NCBI GenBank assembly: GCA_017116025.1
Contig: JAFITR010000018.1
Location: 1-16,100, forward strand
Reading direction: 5' to 3'
DNA length: 16,100 nucleotides
Source: Simkania negevensis
GTDB taxonomy: Bacteria > Chlamydiota > Chlamydiia > Chlamydiales > JAFITR01
The notes beneath the pieces were generated by a model, which worked only from the letters and a program-made list of their open reading frames with translations, did no database searches and was not told the DNA's origin. The translations under genes were made by a program, and so were the position numbers. Position 1 is the stretch's first letter. Each line of letters begins with the position of its first letter. This document shows, one piece after another, positions 1 to 6,368 of this stretch.

Positions 1-195
1 CCTGGGAGAATTATACCTTGGAACAGAAGGGACAACAGGGACAACAGAAGCGCTGTCCGTTGTTGCCGGTTTTGTAGTTTTGGTTTCCGATGTTGCTCGT
101 TGAGAATCAACGGTAAAGAGCGTAACAACAAGAGCACAAAAAAGGATGGCGGTCTTTGTTGTCCCTGCCGTCTCTGTTTCCTTTTTTACCGCTAC
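1..195 (-). pseudogene. 3'-incomplete reading frame with signal-peptide-like segment and no recognisable start (partial or broken gene)
   Basis: On the minus strand one frame is open from an in-frame TAA at 196-198 to the window edge. It reads as a short basic stretch, then a hydrophobic run (TAILFCALVVTLFTV, about 151-107), then a Ser/Thr/Pro-rich polar stretch ending PVVPSVPRYNSPR. That order resembles a Sec signal peptide followed by a low-complexity linker. The oddity is that no ATG, GTG or TTG lies between the upstream stop and the hydrophobic run; the candidate position before Lys-Lys is GTA. Either the start has been lost (a decayed gene), a rare start is used, or the frame is chance. 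A tandem GGGACAACA repeat at about 31-48 encodes the PVVPVVP part. It would diverge from the HAD gene. The product cannot be named because the body lies outside the window. Confidence 0.3.
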
Positions 196-225
196 TTATA
201 GTTGCCCCCGTTACGAAATATGATG

Positions 226-254
226 TTGTATTTAACGAAAAACATCTATATATT
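226..254 (+). promoter_or_regulatory. Candidate sigma-70/66-type promoter of the HAD gene
   Basis: TTGTAT (226-231) and TATATT (249-254) are separated by exactly 17 bp. The -10 matches the consensus at five of six positions and the -35 at three. Transcription would begin near 261. This favours the GTG at 298 as the translation start over the in-frame TTG at 202 and ATG at 220, which would lie upstream of or inside the promoter. Seen by eye only. Confidence 0.35.
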
Positions 255-297
255 GCAGCAAGGCCTGCAACATGAACAAAGCCCTGATGAGGCCATC

Positions 298-1146
298 GTG
301 CAACAAGAAATAATAGCCATCGTCTTCGACTTTGACGACACATTAAGTCCAGACAGCACATCCGCGTTCCTCGCTTCCCTCGGCATCGACGTTCCCGCCT
401 TTTGGGAAGATGTCAACACCCTCTACCAAAGCCACTGGGACCCTATCCCCGCCTACCTTTACAAGATGATTGAAATCAGCAAACGGCAACCTAAAGGGGA
501 AGCGATCACACAAGAGAAGCTCCAGGAGTGGGGCAAGAAGCTCACCTTCTATCCTGGTGTATCAGAAATTTTTATCCATCTACAACAAGTAGCGAAAGAA
601 GCCTCTCCAACAGTGAACTTAGAATTCTACGTCATCAGTAGCGGGTTAGAAGAAGTCATACGCCATACCACCATAGCAAGCAGCTTCACCGACATCTGGG
701 GCTGCGATTTTGCCTACGACAACAATGGCTCCATCTCCTTTCCTAAACGTATCGTTAGCTTTACAGACAAAACACGCTACCTCTTCCACATCGCCAAAGG
801 GCTCACAGGAATGAAGACGCGTACAAACCCCTTTGCTGTAAACAAGAAGTTTGAAGACGACGAAAAACGCATCCCTATGGACCAGATCATCTTCGTCGGC
901 GACGGCTACACCGACATACCCTGTTTTTCTCTGGTAAAGAAAGCTGGAGGGATCCCTCTGGCCGTATGTGACCGCGACGACAGAAACAAATGGGGCAAAG
1001 CGTGGGGCTTCATGGAACAACAACGCATCACACATTGGGCTGTTGCCGACTTCCAGGAAGGTTCCACACTGCGTGTGTCACTCTCTATGGCAGTGAAAAA
1101 AATCGCCCATACCATCGCCACACAACGACGCTCATACAGCGGATAG
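298..1146 (+). CDS. HAD-superfamily phosphatase, phosphoserine-phosphatase-like (subfamily I)
   Basis: A predicted cytosolic Mg-dependent phosphohydrolase; the substrate is unknown. All four HAD motifs are present (numbering from the GTG at 298, 282 residues). Motif I is DFDDT, with nucleophile Asp11 and acid/base Asp13. Motif II is VISSG (Ser114/115). The motif III lysine lies in FTDKTRYLF (about Lys158). Motif IV is VGDGYTD (Asp202, Asp206). About 100 residues between motifs I and II form the helical cap. The frame is open back to a TTG at 202, but the 32 extra residues do not look like a HAD N-terminus. GTG 298 has GAGG five bases upstream and lies downstream of a promoter-like pair, so I prefer it. 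The last 15 bases overlap the 3' end of the convergent unknown gene. The four motifs make the family secure; the exact start is less so. Confidence 0.88.
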   Translation: MQQEIIAIVFDFDDTLSPDSTSAFLASLGIDVPAFWEDVNTLYQSHWDPIPAYLYKMIEISKRQPKGEAITQEKLQEWGKKLTFYPGVSEIFIHLQQVAKEASPTVNLEFYVISSGLEEVIRHTTIASSFTDIWGCDFAYDNNGSISFPKRIVSFTDKTRYLFHIAKGLTGMKTRTNPFAVNKKFEDDEKRIPMDQIIFVGDGYTDIPCFSLVKKAGGIPLAVCDRDDRNKWGKAWGFMEQQRITHWAVADFQEGSTLRVSLSMAVKKIAHTIATQRRSYSG

Positions 1147-2427
1147 TGGGGACGACGAAACAGGTTCCTTTACTTCAAAGACAATTTTTGCTTCAAAATC
1201 CAACACACCCGTAAAAGGGACAACAGGAAATTTCTGCACAAACTTGTAGATATCCGCAGCAAACACCCTATCTTCGCTCTCTACTTGTTGGTACTCCGAA
1301 AGAGAAGCTGGAGGCAAACCACTCAAAACGTACCGATATGCCTCCGCAGGAAGCATCCCCTCTACTCCCTGAAAAACCTGCTGTATCGGCAAAGCAGACA
1401 TCACTCCATCTACATATCTCGAAAAATCATCTGGCCGCTTTCGCTTTTGCTCAGAAAATTTTTCTATAATTTCCGGAAAAAGAGATTCCAACAGCTTCAT
1501 CATATGCTGCCCTCCAGATTTACGCTGTTCCTCTTGGAAACGCTGCTCCATCTCCTGCGACAATGATTTCGTATTCTCTCTAGAATTGAGATAAACCCAG
1601 GGATATAAAGAAAAGAGACGCTTTTGATTATGCACAGAAAACACTTCTGACAATTGAACCAGTTGCTTCAGACAAGCATCATAGGATCGATATACTGTTC
1701 TAATCCGATCCACTATAGCTAAGATGGCGTCAGACGACATTTTAAGCCTAGTCTCTCCTAATTCCAACAGCTTAGAAAGAAGGGGTCCATAAGATTTCAT
1801 AAACTTCTCCCAATCCCAGGGAGGATTCCTACGAACATCATCACGAGAATTGGGTTGAGCTTCTCTGAATTGCAACAAATTATTATACAGGGCCTCTCTC
1901 AAAGTAATATACTCTCGCAACTTGACTAAATAATTTTGTTTGCATTGAAAATACTCCCCATATGCAACAGCGTCATAACTATTTTGAGCCTCAGAAAACT
2001 TTTGATACGCTGATGACACCACCCCTACTTCTATTTGATATTGCTCGTATAGTGTTTTATAGGACAACTCACATGCCTCACGATCTTCACATGCCTCACT
2101 ATCCTTGGAAAACCCCTTAGACAACAAATTACGAACCTGCTTAGACAACTCATCCAGACTCAGCAAATGGTGAAAATAACTACTCAAGGCCCGCTGCAAG
2201 ACAATCTGTTTTTGCTCTATAGAAGATGCGGCAGTAGGCTTAAGTAGAGATGCAAGCGCAGATGTAGCAACAGCCGCCGTGGCACCGGCAACGGCGGCCA
2301 CCTGATCATCCCTGGGATCAACCGAAGGATCAACCCAAGGATCACCCAAACTGTTTCCAGTGGCCGGAGGCCAAATTCTCCTGCACAAATCCACTTTCCC
2401 CACATCAGAACTAGCAGCAGTAGACAT
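1132..2427 (-). CDS. Hypothetical protein, 431 aa, mostly helical, low-complexity N-terminus
   Basis: I do not recognise this protein. The ATG at 2427 has GGAG eight bases upstream. Residues 1-45 are polar, with a short DP-W/S-VDP repeat. About residues 43-64 form an alanine-rich, mildly hydrophobic stretch (AAVAGATAAVATSALASLL). The rest is rich in Leu, Glu, Gln, Lys and Tyr with long stretches likely to be helical or coiled coil. There is no N-terminal signal peptide and no clear catalytic motif. A small internal duplication (EACEDREACE) is visible. Large, lineage-specific, helical proteins with a disordered N-terminus are typical of chlamydial accessory genes, including some type III secretion substrates. 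That is only a possibility here; nothing in the sequence proves secretion. The stop lies 15 bases inside the HAD gene's 3' end, with no terminator visible between them. Confidence 0.75.
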   Translation of the reverse strand: MSTAASSDVGKVDLCRRIWPPATGNSLGDPWVDPSVDPRDDQVAAVAGATAAVATSALASLLKPTAASSIEQKQIVLQRALSSYFHHLLSLDELSKQVRNLLSKGFSKDSEACEDREACELSYKTLYEQYQIEVGVVSSAYQKFSEAQNSYDAVAYGEYFQCKQNYLVKLREYITLREALYNNLLQFREAQPNSRDDVRRNPPWDWEKFMKSYGPLLSKLLELGETRLKMSSDAILAIVDRIRTVYRSYDACLKQLVQLSEVFSVHNQKRLFSLYPWVYLNSRENTKSLSQEMEQRFQEEQRKSGGQHMMKLLESLFPEIIEKFSEQKRKRPDDFSRYVDGVMSALPIQQVFQGVEGMLPAEAYRYVLSGLPPASLSEYQQVESEDRVFAADIYKFVQKFPVVPFTGVLDFEAKIVFEVKEPVSSSPLSAV

Positions 2428-2555
2428 AACGAATTCTCCATATCAACCATTACGAGGCAAGAATGGTACATTATTTCATATATATCTTGTAGGCAAAAAT
2501 AAATATTGGTGATACTCTATTTAGGACTAGATCATAAAACCGCTCAAGGAGACGT
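2428..2555. other. Divergent intergenic region (unknown 431-aa gene / dut operon)
   Basis: This A+T-rich 128-bp gap must hold promoters for both flanking transcription units. Toward dut, TTGTAG (2487-2492) and GATACT (2511-2516) with 18 bp between them form a weak candidate. I saw no convincing operator or hairpin. Confidence 0.3.
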
Positions 2556-3005
2556 GTGACAACAAAACAGATCGACATCCCTCTCTTAAGCAAAACAGCA
2601 CACCCCACGCCCCGATACTCCACTCGCGACGCTTCAGGGGCCGACGTCCATGCCAACCTCCAAGACCCTGTCGAGATCGCACCTGGCAACTCCCTCCTGA
2701 TCCCTACAGGCCTGTCAGTCGCCATCCCCACGGGGTACGAGATACAAGTACGCCCTCGCAGCGGCCTTGCGTTGAAACATCAAATCACTGTATTAAATAC
2801 ACCAGGGACGATCGATGCTGATTACCGAGGAGAGATCTCTATCGTTCTGATCAATCACGGCAAGTCGCTATTCACAGTTGAACCGGGAATGCGCATAGCA
2901 CAACTTGTGCTTGCCCCCGTAGCACGAGCCAACTTCATCCTTTGCACCTCCCTTCCCGAGACATTACGAGGTGAACAAGGGTTTGGACATACAGGAAAAG
3001 ATTAG
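2556..3005 (+). CDS. dut: Deoxyuridine 5'-triphosphate nucleotidohydrolase (dUTPase)
   Basis: Hydrolyses dUTP to dUMP and pyrophosphate, keeping uracil out of DNA and supplying dUMP for dTMP synthesis; it acts as a cytosolic homotrimer. All five trimeric dUTPase motifs appear in order: DASGADVH (25-32), PRSGLA (67-72), GTIDADYRGEI (84-94, catalytic Asp87), the N..G.....EPG.RIAQ segment (about 100-116) and the flexible C-terminal RGEQGFGHTG (138-147). Motif 5 usually reads RGxGGFGSTG, so Gln and His replace two common residues. The length, 149 residues, is normal. The start is GTG at 2556 with AAGGAG four bases upstream. It is the first gene of an operon with two ptsN genes; the next Shine-Dalgarno overlaps its stop. 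The same order (CT292-CT290) is found in C. trachomatis. Confidence 0.96.
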   Translation: MTTKQIDIPLLSKTAHPTPRYSTRDASGADVHANLQDPVEIAPGNSLLIPTGLSVAIPTGYEIQVRPRSGLALKHQITVLNTPGTIDADYRGEISIVLINHGKSLFTVEPGMRIAQLVLAPVARANFILCTSLPETLRGEQGFGHTGKD

Positions 3006-3012
3006 AGGAATC

Positions 3013-3462
3013 ATGGTCGCCATCACAAACTATATCTCTCCTAACCTCGTCATTTTTTTTGATGTAACAACACGTGATGAAGCGATTAAAGAGCTCATCG
3101 ATCTTCTCGACAGCAACAAGAAGCTTGTGGACAAAGAAGCCTTCTACCACGCCATTTTAGCAAGGGAAAAGATCGTATCAACAGGCATTGGCATGGGTGT
3201 TGCGATCCCACACGCTAAGCTGCCCGACTTCGACGACTTCTTTATTGCTGTAGGCATTCAAAAAGAGGGAATTAATTGGGATGCTCTCGATGGCGCGCCG
3301 GTCCAGATTGTTTTCATGATTGGCGGTCCCGATGACAAGCAAACAGAATACCTCCAGATTCTTTCTCGCCTTACCACAGCGATCAAAGATAACGAGAGGA
3401 GAAAAAAGTTATTAGAGCTCTCTTCAAAAGAGGAGATCACACAACACTTCGAAGGTTTTTAA
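3013..3462 (+). CDS. ptsN: PTS IIA-like nitrogen-regulatory protein (PtsN/EIIA-Ntr), first copy
   Basis: A PTS EIIA type-2 domain protein of 149 residues, expected to accept phosphate from an HPr/NPr-like partner and to regulate rather than transport sugar. Phospho-acceptor His67 lies in the conserved GVAIPHAK segment. Other family marks are the TGIG.GVAIPH run and VFMIGGPDD farther on. A GTG at 2971 extends the frame by 14 codons into dut. The ATG at 3013 is preferred because AGAGGA lies four bases upstream, overlapping the dut TAG, and because the protein then begins like other PtsN proteins. It is co-transcribed with dut and the second ptsN (11-bp gap). No PTS transporter, HPr or EI gene is visible in the window. 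Confidence 0.93.
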   Translation: MVAITNYISPNLVIFFDVTTRDEAIKELIDLLDSNKKLVDKEAFYHAILAREKIVSTGIGMGVAIPHAKLPDFDDFFIAVGIQKEGINWDALDGAPVQIVFMIGGPDDKQTEYLQILSRLTTAIKDNERRKKLLELSSKEEITQHFEGF

Positions 3463-3473
3463 GAGGATAGGCT

Positions 3474-4190
3474 ATGGATCTTGATCTAACAGACGTCTCG
3501 GATCTTCTTAACGTCACGGAAGAGACCGTCACCCGATGGCTACAAGACGGGAAGATACCCTCCTACCGCCTTAATAACGAGTGCCGTTTCAACCGCAATG
3601 AGGTTGAAAACTGGGTACTCACTTTCCACACAGAGAGCAACGAGAAGCAGCAGCATAGCAACAACGGGAGTGTTAGCTTTGCGACCGAGCTTCAAGAAGG
3701 CAAAGCAAAAAACCCTCGCGGGATTTCTCAGTTCAACCTCTATCGAGCCGTCAACAAAGGCGGGATATACAAAGACGTTCCCGGCAAATCGAAAGAAGAA
3801 GTCATCAAAAATGCTGTCTTGTCTATTGTCCAACACCTCGACCTCGATGCCACATCATTGACAGAGCTCCTGCTCGATAGGGAGAAGCTAATGCCCACCG
3901 CCCTCAATGAAGGGATTGCGATGCCCCATACCAGAGACTTTTTACTCGAGACCCACTTCGATATTGTCTCCGTTGTCTACCCTAAACAGCCAATCAATTA
4001 CGGCGCACTAGACAAAAAACCCGTTACCGTTCTTTTCTTCCTCTTTGCCTGCGACGACAGACGCCACCTGCAACTTCTCGCCAAAGTAGCACACTTTACC
4101 TCAGAACAACGGAACAGAAAATTCCTCCACACAAAACCGACAAGAGAAGAGTTACTCCAAAATATCCGCGAATGGGAAAACAGGTTTTAA
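3474..4190 (+). CDS. ptsN: PtsN paralogue with N-terminal helix-turn-helix domain
   Basis: Two-domain protein, 238 residues. Residues 3-48 form a MerR/excisionase-type winged helix (DVSDLLNVTEETVTRWLQDG, then IPSYRLN...RFNRNEVENWV), a DNA-binding fold. Residues about 50-82 are a polar linker. Residues about 85-238 form a PTS EIIA type-2 domain with the conserved phospho-histidine His152 in EGIAMPHTR. The expected role is a transcriptional or signalling regulator whose activity follows phosphorylation of the EIIA part; DNA targets and partner are unknown. The start ATG has AGAGGA about eight bases upstream and follows ptsN-1 by 11 bp. A ptsN pair of this kind, with the HTH in the second copy, directly after dut, is a chlamydial arrangement (CT291/CT290). 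The stop is one base before a long inverted repeat. Confidence 0.93.
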   Translation: MDLDLTDVSDLLNVTEETVTRWLQDGKIPSYRLNNECRFNRNEVENWVLTFHTESNEKQQHSNNGSVSFATELQEGKAKNPRGISQFNLYRAVNKGGIYKDVPGKSKEEVIKNAVLSIVQHLDLDATSLTELLLDREKLMPTALNEGIAMPHTRDFLLETHFDIVSVVYPKQPINYGALDKKPVTVLFFLFACDDRRHLQLLAKVAHFTSEQRNRKFLHTKPTREELLQNIREWENRF

Positions 4191-4191
4191 C

Positions 4192-4249
4192 GTAACTATT
4201 CACCTCCTGCTGCAAGCCTTCAGCCTGCAACAGGAGGTGAATAATTACA
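4192..4249. repeat. 58-nt inverted repeat (18-bp stem) that sequesters an SD-like sequence before the ArnT-like gene
   Basis: The arms are 4192-4209 and 4232-4249, with 17 of 18 positions complementary and a 22-nt loop. Within the loop GCAAGC/GCCTGC can pair (one mismatch) around CTTCA. No T-run follows on either strand, so it is not a standard intrinsic terminator. The right arm contains AGGAGGT (4233-4239) and the left arm its exact complement ACCTCCT (4202-4208). The loop contains GCCTTCAGCCTGCA (4216-4229), which recurs exactly at 6231-6244, so this is also one copy of a dispersed palindromic repeat. Confidence 0.85.
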
Positions 4250-4266
4250 AAAATGAATAAATAACC

Positions 4267-5823
4267 ATGCCGCCCCTCTCCTCTTCGATTGCCCGCCTCT
4301 CTTTCCGCCATCTAGCGGCTCTAGCTGCCATCAAAATTGTAGGTGCTATCTTATTAATCCTCTATTCTGACATAGGCCTCTCCCCTGACGAAGCACAATA
4401 TTGGACGTGGAGCCAAGACCTCGGCTGGGGTTACTACAGCAAACCTCCTGGCATTGCCTGGCAGATCTGGCTTACCACACAACTATTTGGCAACACAGAA
4501 CTTGGTATCCGCTTCGGTGCAGTAGTCATTTCTACACTGATTACTTTTGCTCTCTACGCACTAGCCCGTTCTGCAGGAATAGCAAAAGAGGGAGCCTTTT
4601 GGGCAGGAGCAATGATCGCACTCTCTCCTTTGGGTATCCTCTCAACATTTGCTGCAACAACGGATGGCGGAGCCATCCTTTTCCTTATCCTAGCAGCGAT
4701 TCCATGTGTAAAAGCAGTGAGGAAACAAGAGACCCCTAACTTTCTCCTCGTAGGGCTATTCTTAGCCTGTGGACTTCTCTACAAATGGACACCGCTTATC
4801 TTATGGCTCCCTATCCTCTGCTTTGCAACATACACCCCTTCGTTCCGGAAAAAAACGCTTCCCTGCGGCATGGCACTCTCCCTCCTAGGACTTTTCCCTA
4901 GCCTTGTTTGGAATACTTCACACGACTGGGCAACCTATCGACACCTGCTCGGACAACTCCTGGGAGGCCCCGGCCCCCGTACAACAAAACCCCTCTTCCA
5001 CGGAAATTTCTTCGAATTCCTTGCCGGACAATTCGCTGTGCTTTCCCCCATCTTCTTCCTCCTCCTCATCACTGCTATCGTCTACGCATGGAGAAAACGC
5101 AAACAAATCTCCCCGCCCATTATTTTCCTCTTCTCATTCGCCCCTATTCTCCTCTCTTACTTCCTTCTCTCCCTATTGAATAAAATCCAAGCAAACTGGA
5201 CCGCATACCTCTACCCCTTCCTCTGTGCCGCCACCGCCTGGTACGCCACAACCCATTTAAAAAACGGGAAACGCTGGCTCCTCACGGGCGCCACACTCTC
5301 CATCATCCTCTCTTCCTTAACCATGACAATCCCCTACATACAAACCCATTCAATCGTTTCTGCATTCCCTATTCCCTACAAAATCAACCCTTTCCGACAT
5401 AGCATCGGCTGGAAAAAACTGCCCAAGATCCTCACAGATGCCGGCTATGACCCCCAGAAACACTTCCTCTTCGCTGACTCATACCAAATGACAAGTATCC
5501 TCAGCTTCTATAGCCCCGGACAAAAACGCGCCTACTTCCTCAATCTCCACGGCGACAGAAAAAACCAATTCTCCTACTGGCCACAAATGCAGACGCAACA
5601 ACAAGCAATAGGTTTTTATTTCAATGCATTCGATATCAAACCATTAGGATCTCTGATCAACCCAAAGAGGAACCTCGCCCCACTAACGCCATACTTTCAA
5701 AACGCAGAACCTGCAGGAACCTTCGCACTCTTCTCCTCATACACCCTTCCATCTAAAGGAGGAGTTTTGTATAAGTGTTTTAATTACAATGGACTACAGC
5801 CAAAAAAAGCAGAAAAGTACTGA
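4267..5823 (+). CDS. GT39/ArnT-like integral-membrane glycosyltransferase
   Basis: A polytopic membrane protein of 518 residues in the PMT_2/ArnT family (dolichyl- or undecaprenyl-phosphate-sugar transferases). The family moves a sugar from a polyprenyl-phosphate carrier to lipid A, a protein or another envelope acceptor on the outer face of the inner membrane. The hallmark is SPDEAQYWTW (39-48), with the Asp41-Glu42 pair of the first periplasmic loop, followed by GYYSKPPG (55-62). About ten or more hydrophobic segments lie in residues 15-350, and a soluble C-terminal domain follows. Whether the acceptor is lipid A cannot be told. The ATG at 4267 has no SD close by; the nearest, AGGAGGT at 4233-4239, sits 27 bases upstream in a hairpin arm, with a three-codon ORF (ATG AAT AAA TAA, 4253-4264) between. 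No obvious terminator follows the stop. Confidence 0.88.
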   Translation: MPPLSSSIARLSFRHLAALAAIKIVGAILLILYSDIGLSPDEAQYWTWSQDLGWGYYSKPPGIAWQIWLTTQLFGNTELGIRFGAVVISTLITFALYALARSAGIAKEGAFWAGAMIALSPLGILSTFAATTDGGAILFLILAAIPCVKAVRKQETPNFLLVGLFLACGLLYKWTPLILWLPILCFATYTPSFRKKTLPCGMALSLLGLFPSLVWNTSHDWATYRHLLGQLLGGPGPRTTKPLFHGNFFEFLAGQFAVLSPIFFLLLITAIVYAWRKRKQISPPIIFLFSFAPILLSYFLLSLLNKIQANWTAYLYPFLCAATAWYATTHLKNGKRWLLTGATLSIILSSLTMTIPYIQTHSIVSAFPIPYKINPFRHSIGWKKLPKILTDAGYDPQKHFLFADSYQMTSILSFYSPGQKRAYFLNLHGDRKNQFSYWPQMQTQQQAIGFYFNAFDIKPLGSLINPKRNLAPLTPYFQNAEPAGTFALFSSYTLPSKGGVLYKCFNYNGLQPKKAEKY

Positions 5824-5939
5824 CCGTCAAAGTGTTAAGTAATATTTTCTCTTCCTGTGAAAAATGGTAGCAGAAGAAATAAACAGAGTTTACACTGAGG
5901 CCAAAAGTAGCACGGGGATGCGTAGATGGAAAAGATGAT

Positions 5940-6104
5940 CTATCTGCTGATAGGGACACCCCATTGGCAAATTGAGTACCTCAACGAAACTCAATTTAGG
6001 GGAACACGAGGCCAGTAGGCGCGAGCGCCTACTGGGGAGCGTTCCCCCCTGTATATACAGGTTGAAGGTTCCGCCAATGGACCCCTATCGGCGGTTTTTT
6101 TTTT
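5940..6104 (+). ncRNA. Candidate stand-alone structured RNA with junction, possible pseudoknot and intrinsic terminator (family unrecognised)
   Basis: The gene-free stretch folds by eye into a compact RNA. P1: 5944-5955 with 6083-6094 (12 bp including two G-U pairs). P1b: CCATTGGC 5961-5968 with GCCAATGG 6073-6080 (8 bp). P2: 5969-5977 with 5989-5997 (9 bp). P3: GGGGAAC 5999-6005 with 6041-6047, enclosing P3a CCAGTAGGCG 6012-6021 with 6026-6035 (10 bp, CGAG loop). P4: CCTGT 6048-6052 with 6057-6061. The P2 loop ACCTCAAC (5978-5985) is complementary to GTTGAAGGT (6061-6069) except for one bulged A, suggesting a pseudoknot; its edge competes with the last P4 pair at 6061. Ten Ts follow P1, so the RNA ends near 6104. 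No plus-strand gene follows, so it is not an ordinary leader or riboswitch. I see no tmRNA, SRP, RNase P or c-di-GMP riboswitch signatures. No strong promoter is evident; TTTACA at 5889-5894 is the best -35. Confidence 0.65.
6071..6104 (+). terminator. Intrinsic terminator of the candidate RNA
   Basis: CCGCC (6071-6075) can pair with GGCGG (6090-6094), directly followed by ten Ts (6095-6104). The same 3' arm can instead pair with 5944-5955 as the closing stem of the RNA. Both folds place a G+C-rich helix right before the T-run, so termination on the plus strand is well supported. Confidence 0.8.
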
Positions 6105-6368
6105 GCCCGAGCAGGAATAGCTACTCAATCATCTACCTCGTTATTATCTGCTTGAATTTTTGTCGGTTCCTCTAAGATATTAAGAATACGTGAGTTCGAC
6201 CTTTAACTAGCACGTTAGTAAATGTAGCAGGCCTTCAGCCTGCATTATTTGGATGTTTATACCCAGGGCGTTGCCCCATACGCATCAAGCTAAGCACGCA
6301 TATTGTTGCAACTCAGTTGCAAGAAGGGGAATCAAGCCTGACCCCTTATTCTGCCTTACTCTGCTACC
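6105..6368. repeat. Gene-free stretch with a cluster of small palindromic (REP-like) elements
   Basis: No convincing gene. There is a series of short hairpins: GCAGGC/GCCTGC (6227-6232, 6238-6243, loop CTTCA); GGGC/GCCC (6266-6269, 6273-6276); TTGCAA/TTGCAA (6306-6311, 6317-6322, loop CTCAG); and AAGGGG/CCCCTT (6324-6329, 6342-6347). The 14-mer GCCTTCAGCCTGCA is shared with the repeat at 4216-4229. Such strings of small palindromes look like dispersed intergenic repeats. No T-run follows the last one, so it is unclear where fic transcription ends. Positions 6105-6225 hold nothing I recognise. Confidence 0.6.

Noticed and set aside
202..297. TTG (202) or ATG (220) as start of the HAD gene
   Set aside because: The added residues do not resemble a HAD N-terminus, lack an SD, and overlap a promoter-like pair; GTG 298 has an SD and begins just before the first strand.
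2971..3012. GTG at 2971 as start of the first ptsN
   Set aside because: It would overlap dut by 35 bases without benefit; ATG 3013 has AGAGGA and gives a normal PtsN N-terminus.
4192..4249. Rho-independent terminator of the dut-ptsN operon
   Set aside because: The stem is long, but no T-run follows on either strand; a repeat or translational control element fits better, though transcription attenuation cannot be excluded.
5944..5990. Hammerhead-like pieces (CTGATAG and CGAAAC)
   Set aside because: The required CUGANGA core is not matched (AG instead of GA) and the surrounding stems do not form a hammerhead three-way junction.
5940..6104. tmRNA, SRP RNA, 6S RNA, RNase P RNA, c-di-GMP riboswitch or attC site
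   Set aside because: None of the conserved core sequences I know for these is present, and the structure lacks the 6S central bubble; no plus-strand gene follows for a riboswitch to control.
5972..6175. 67-aa plus-strand frame inside the structured-RNA region
   Set aside because: It runs through the hairpins and the T-run of the terminator, has no SD or recognisable domain; the RNA explanation fits better.
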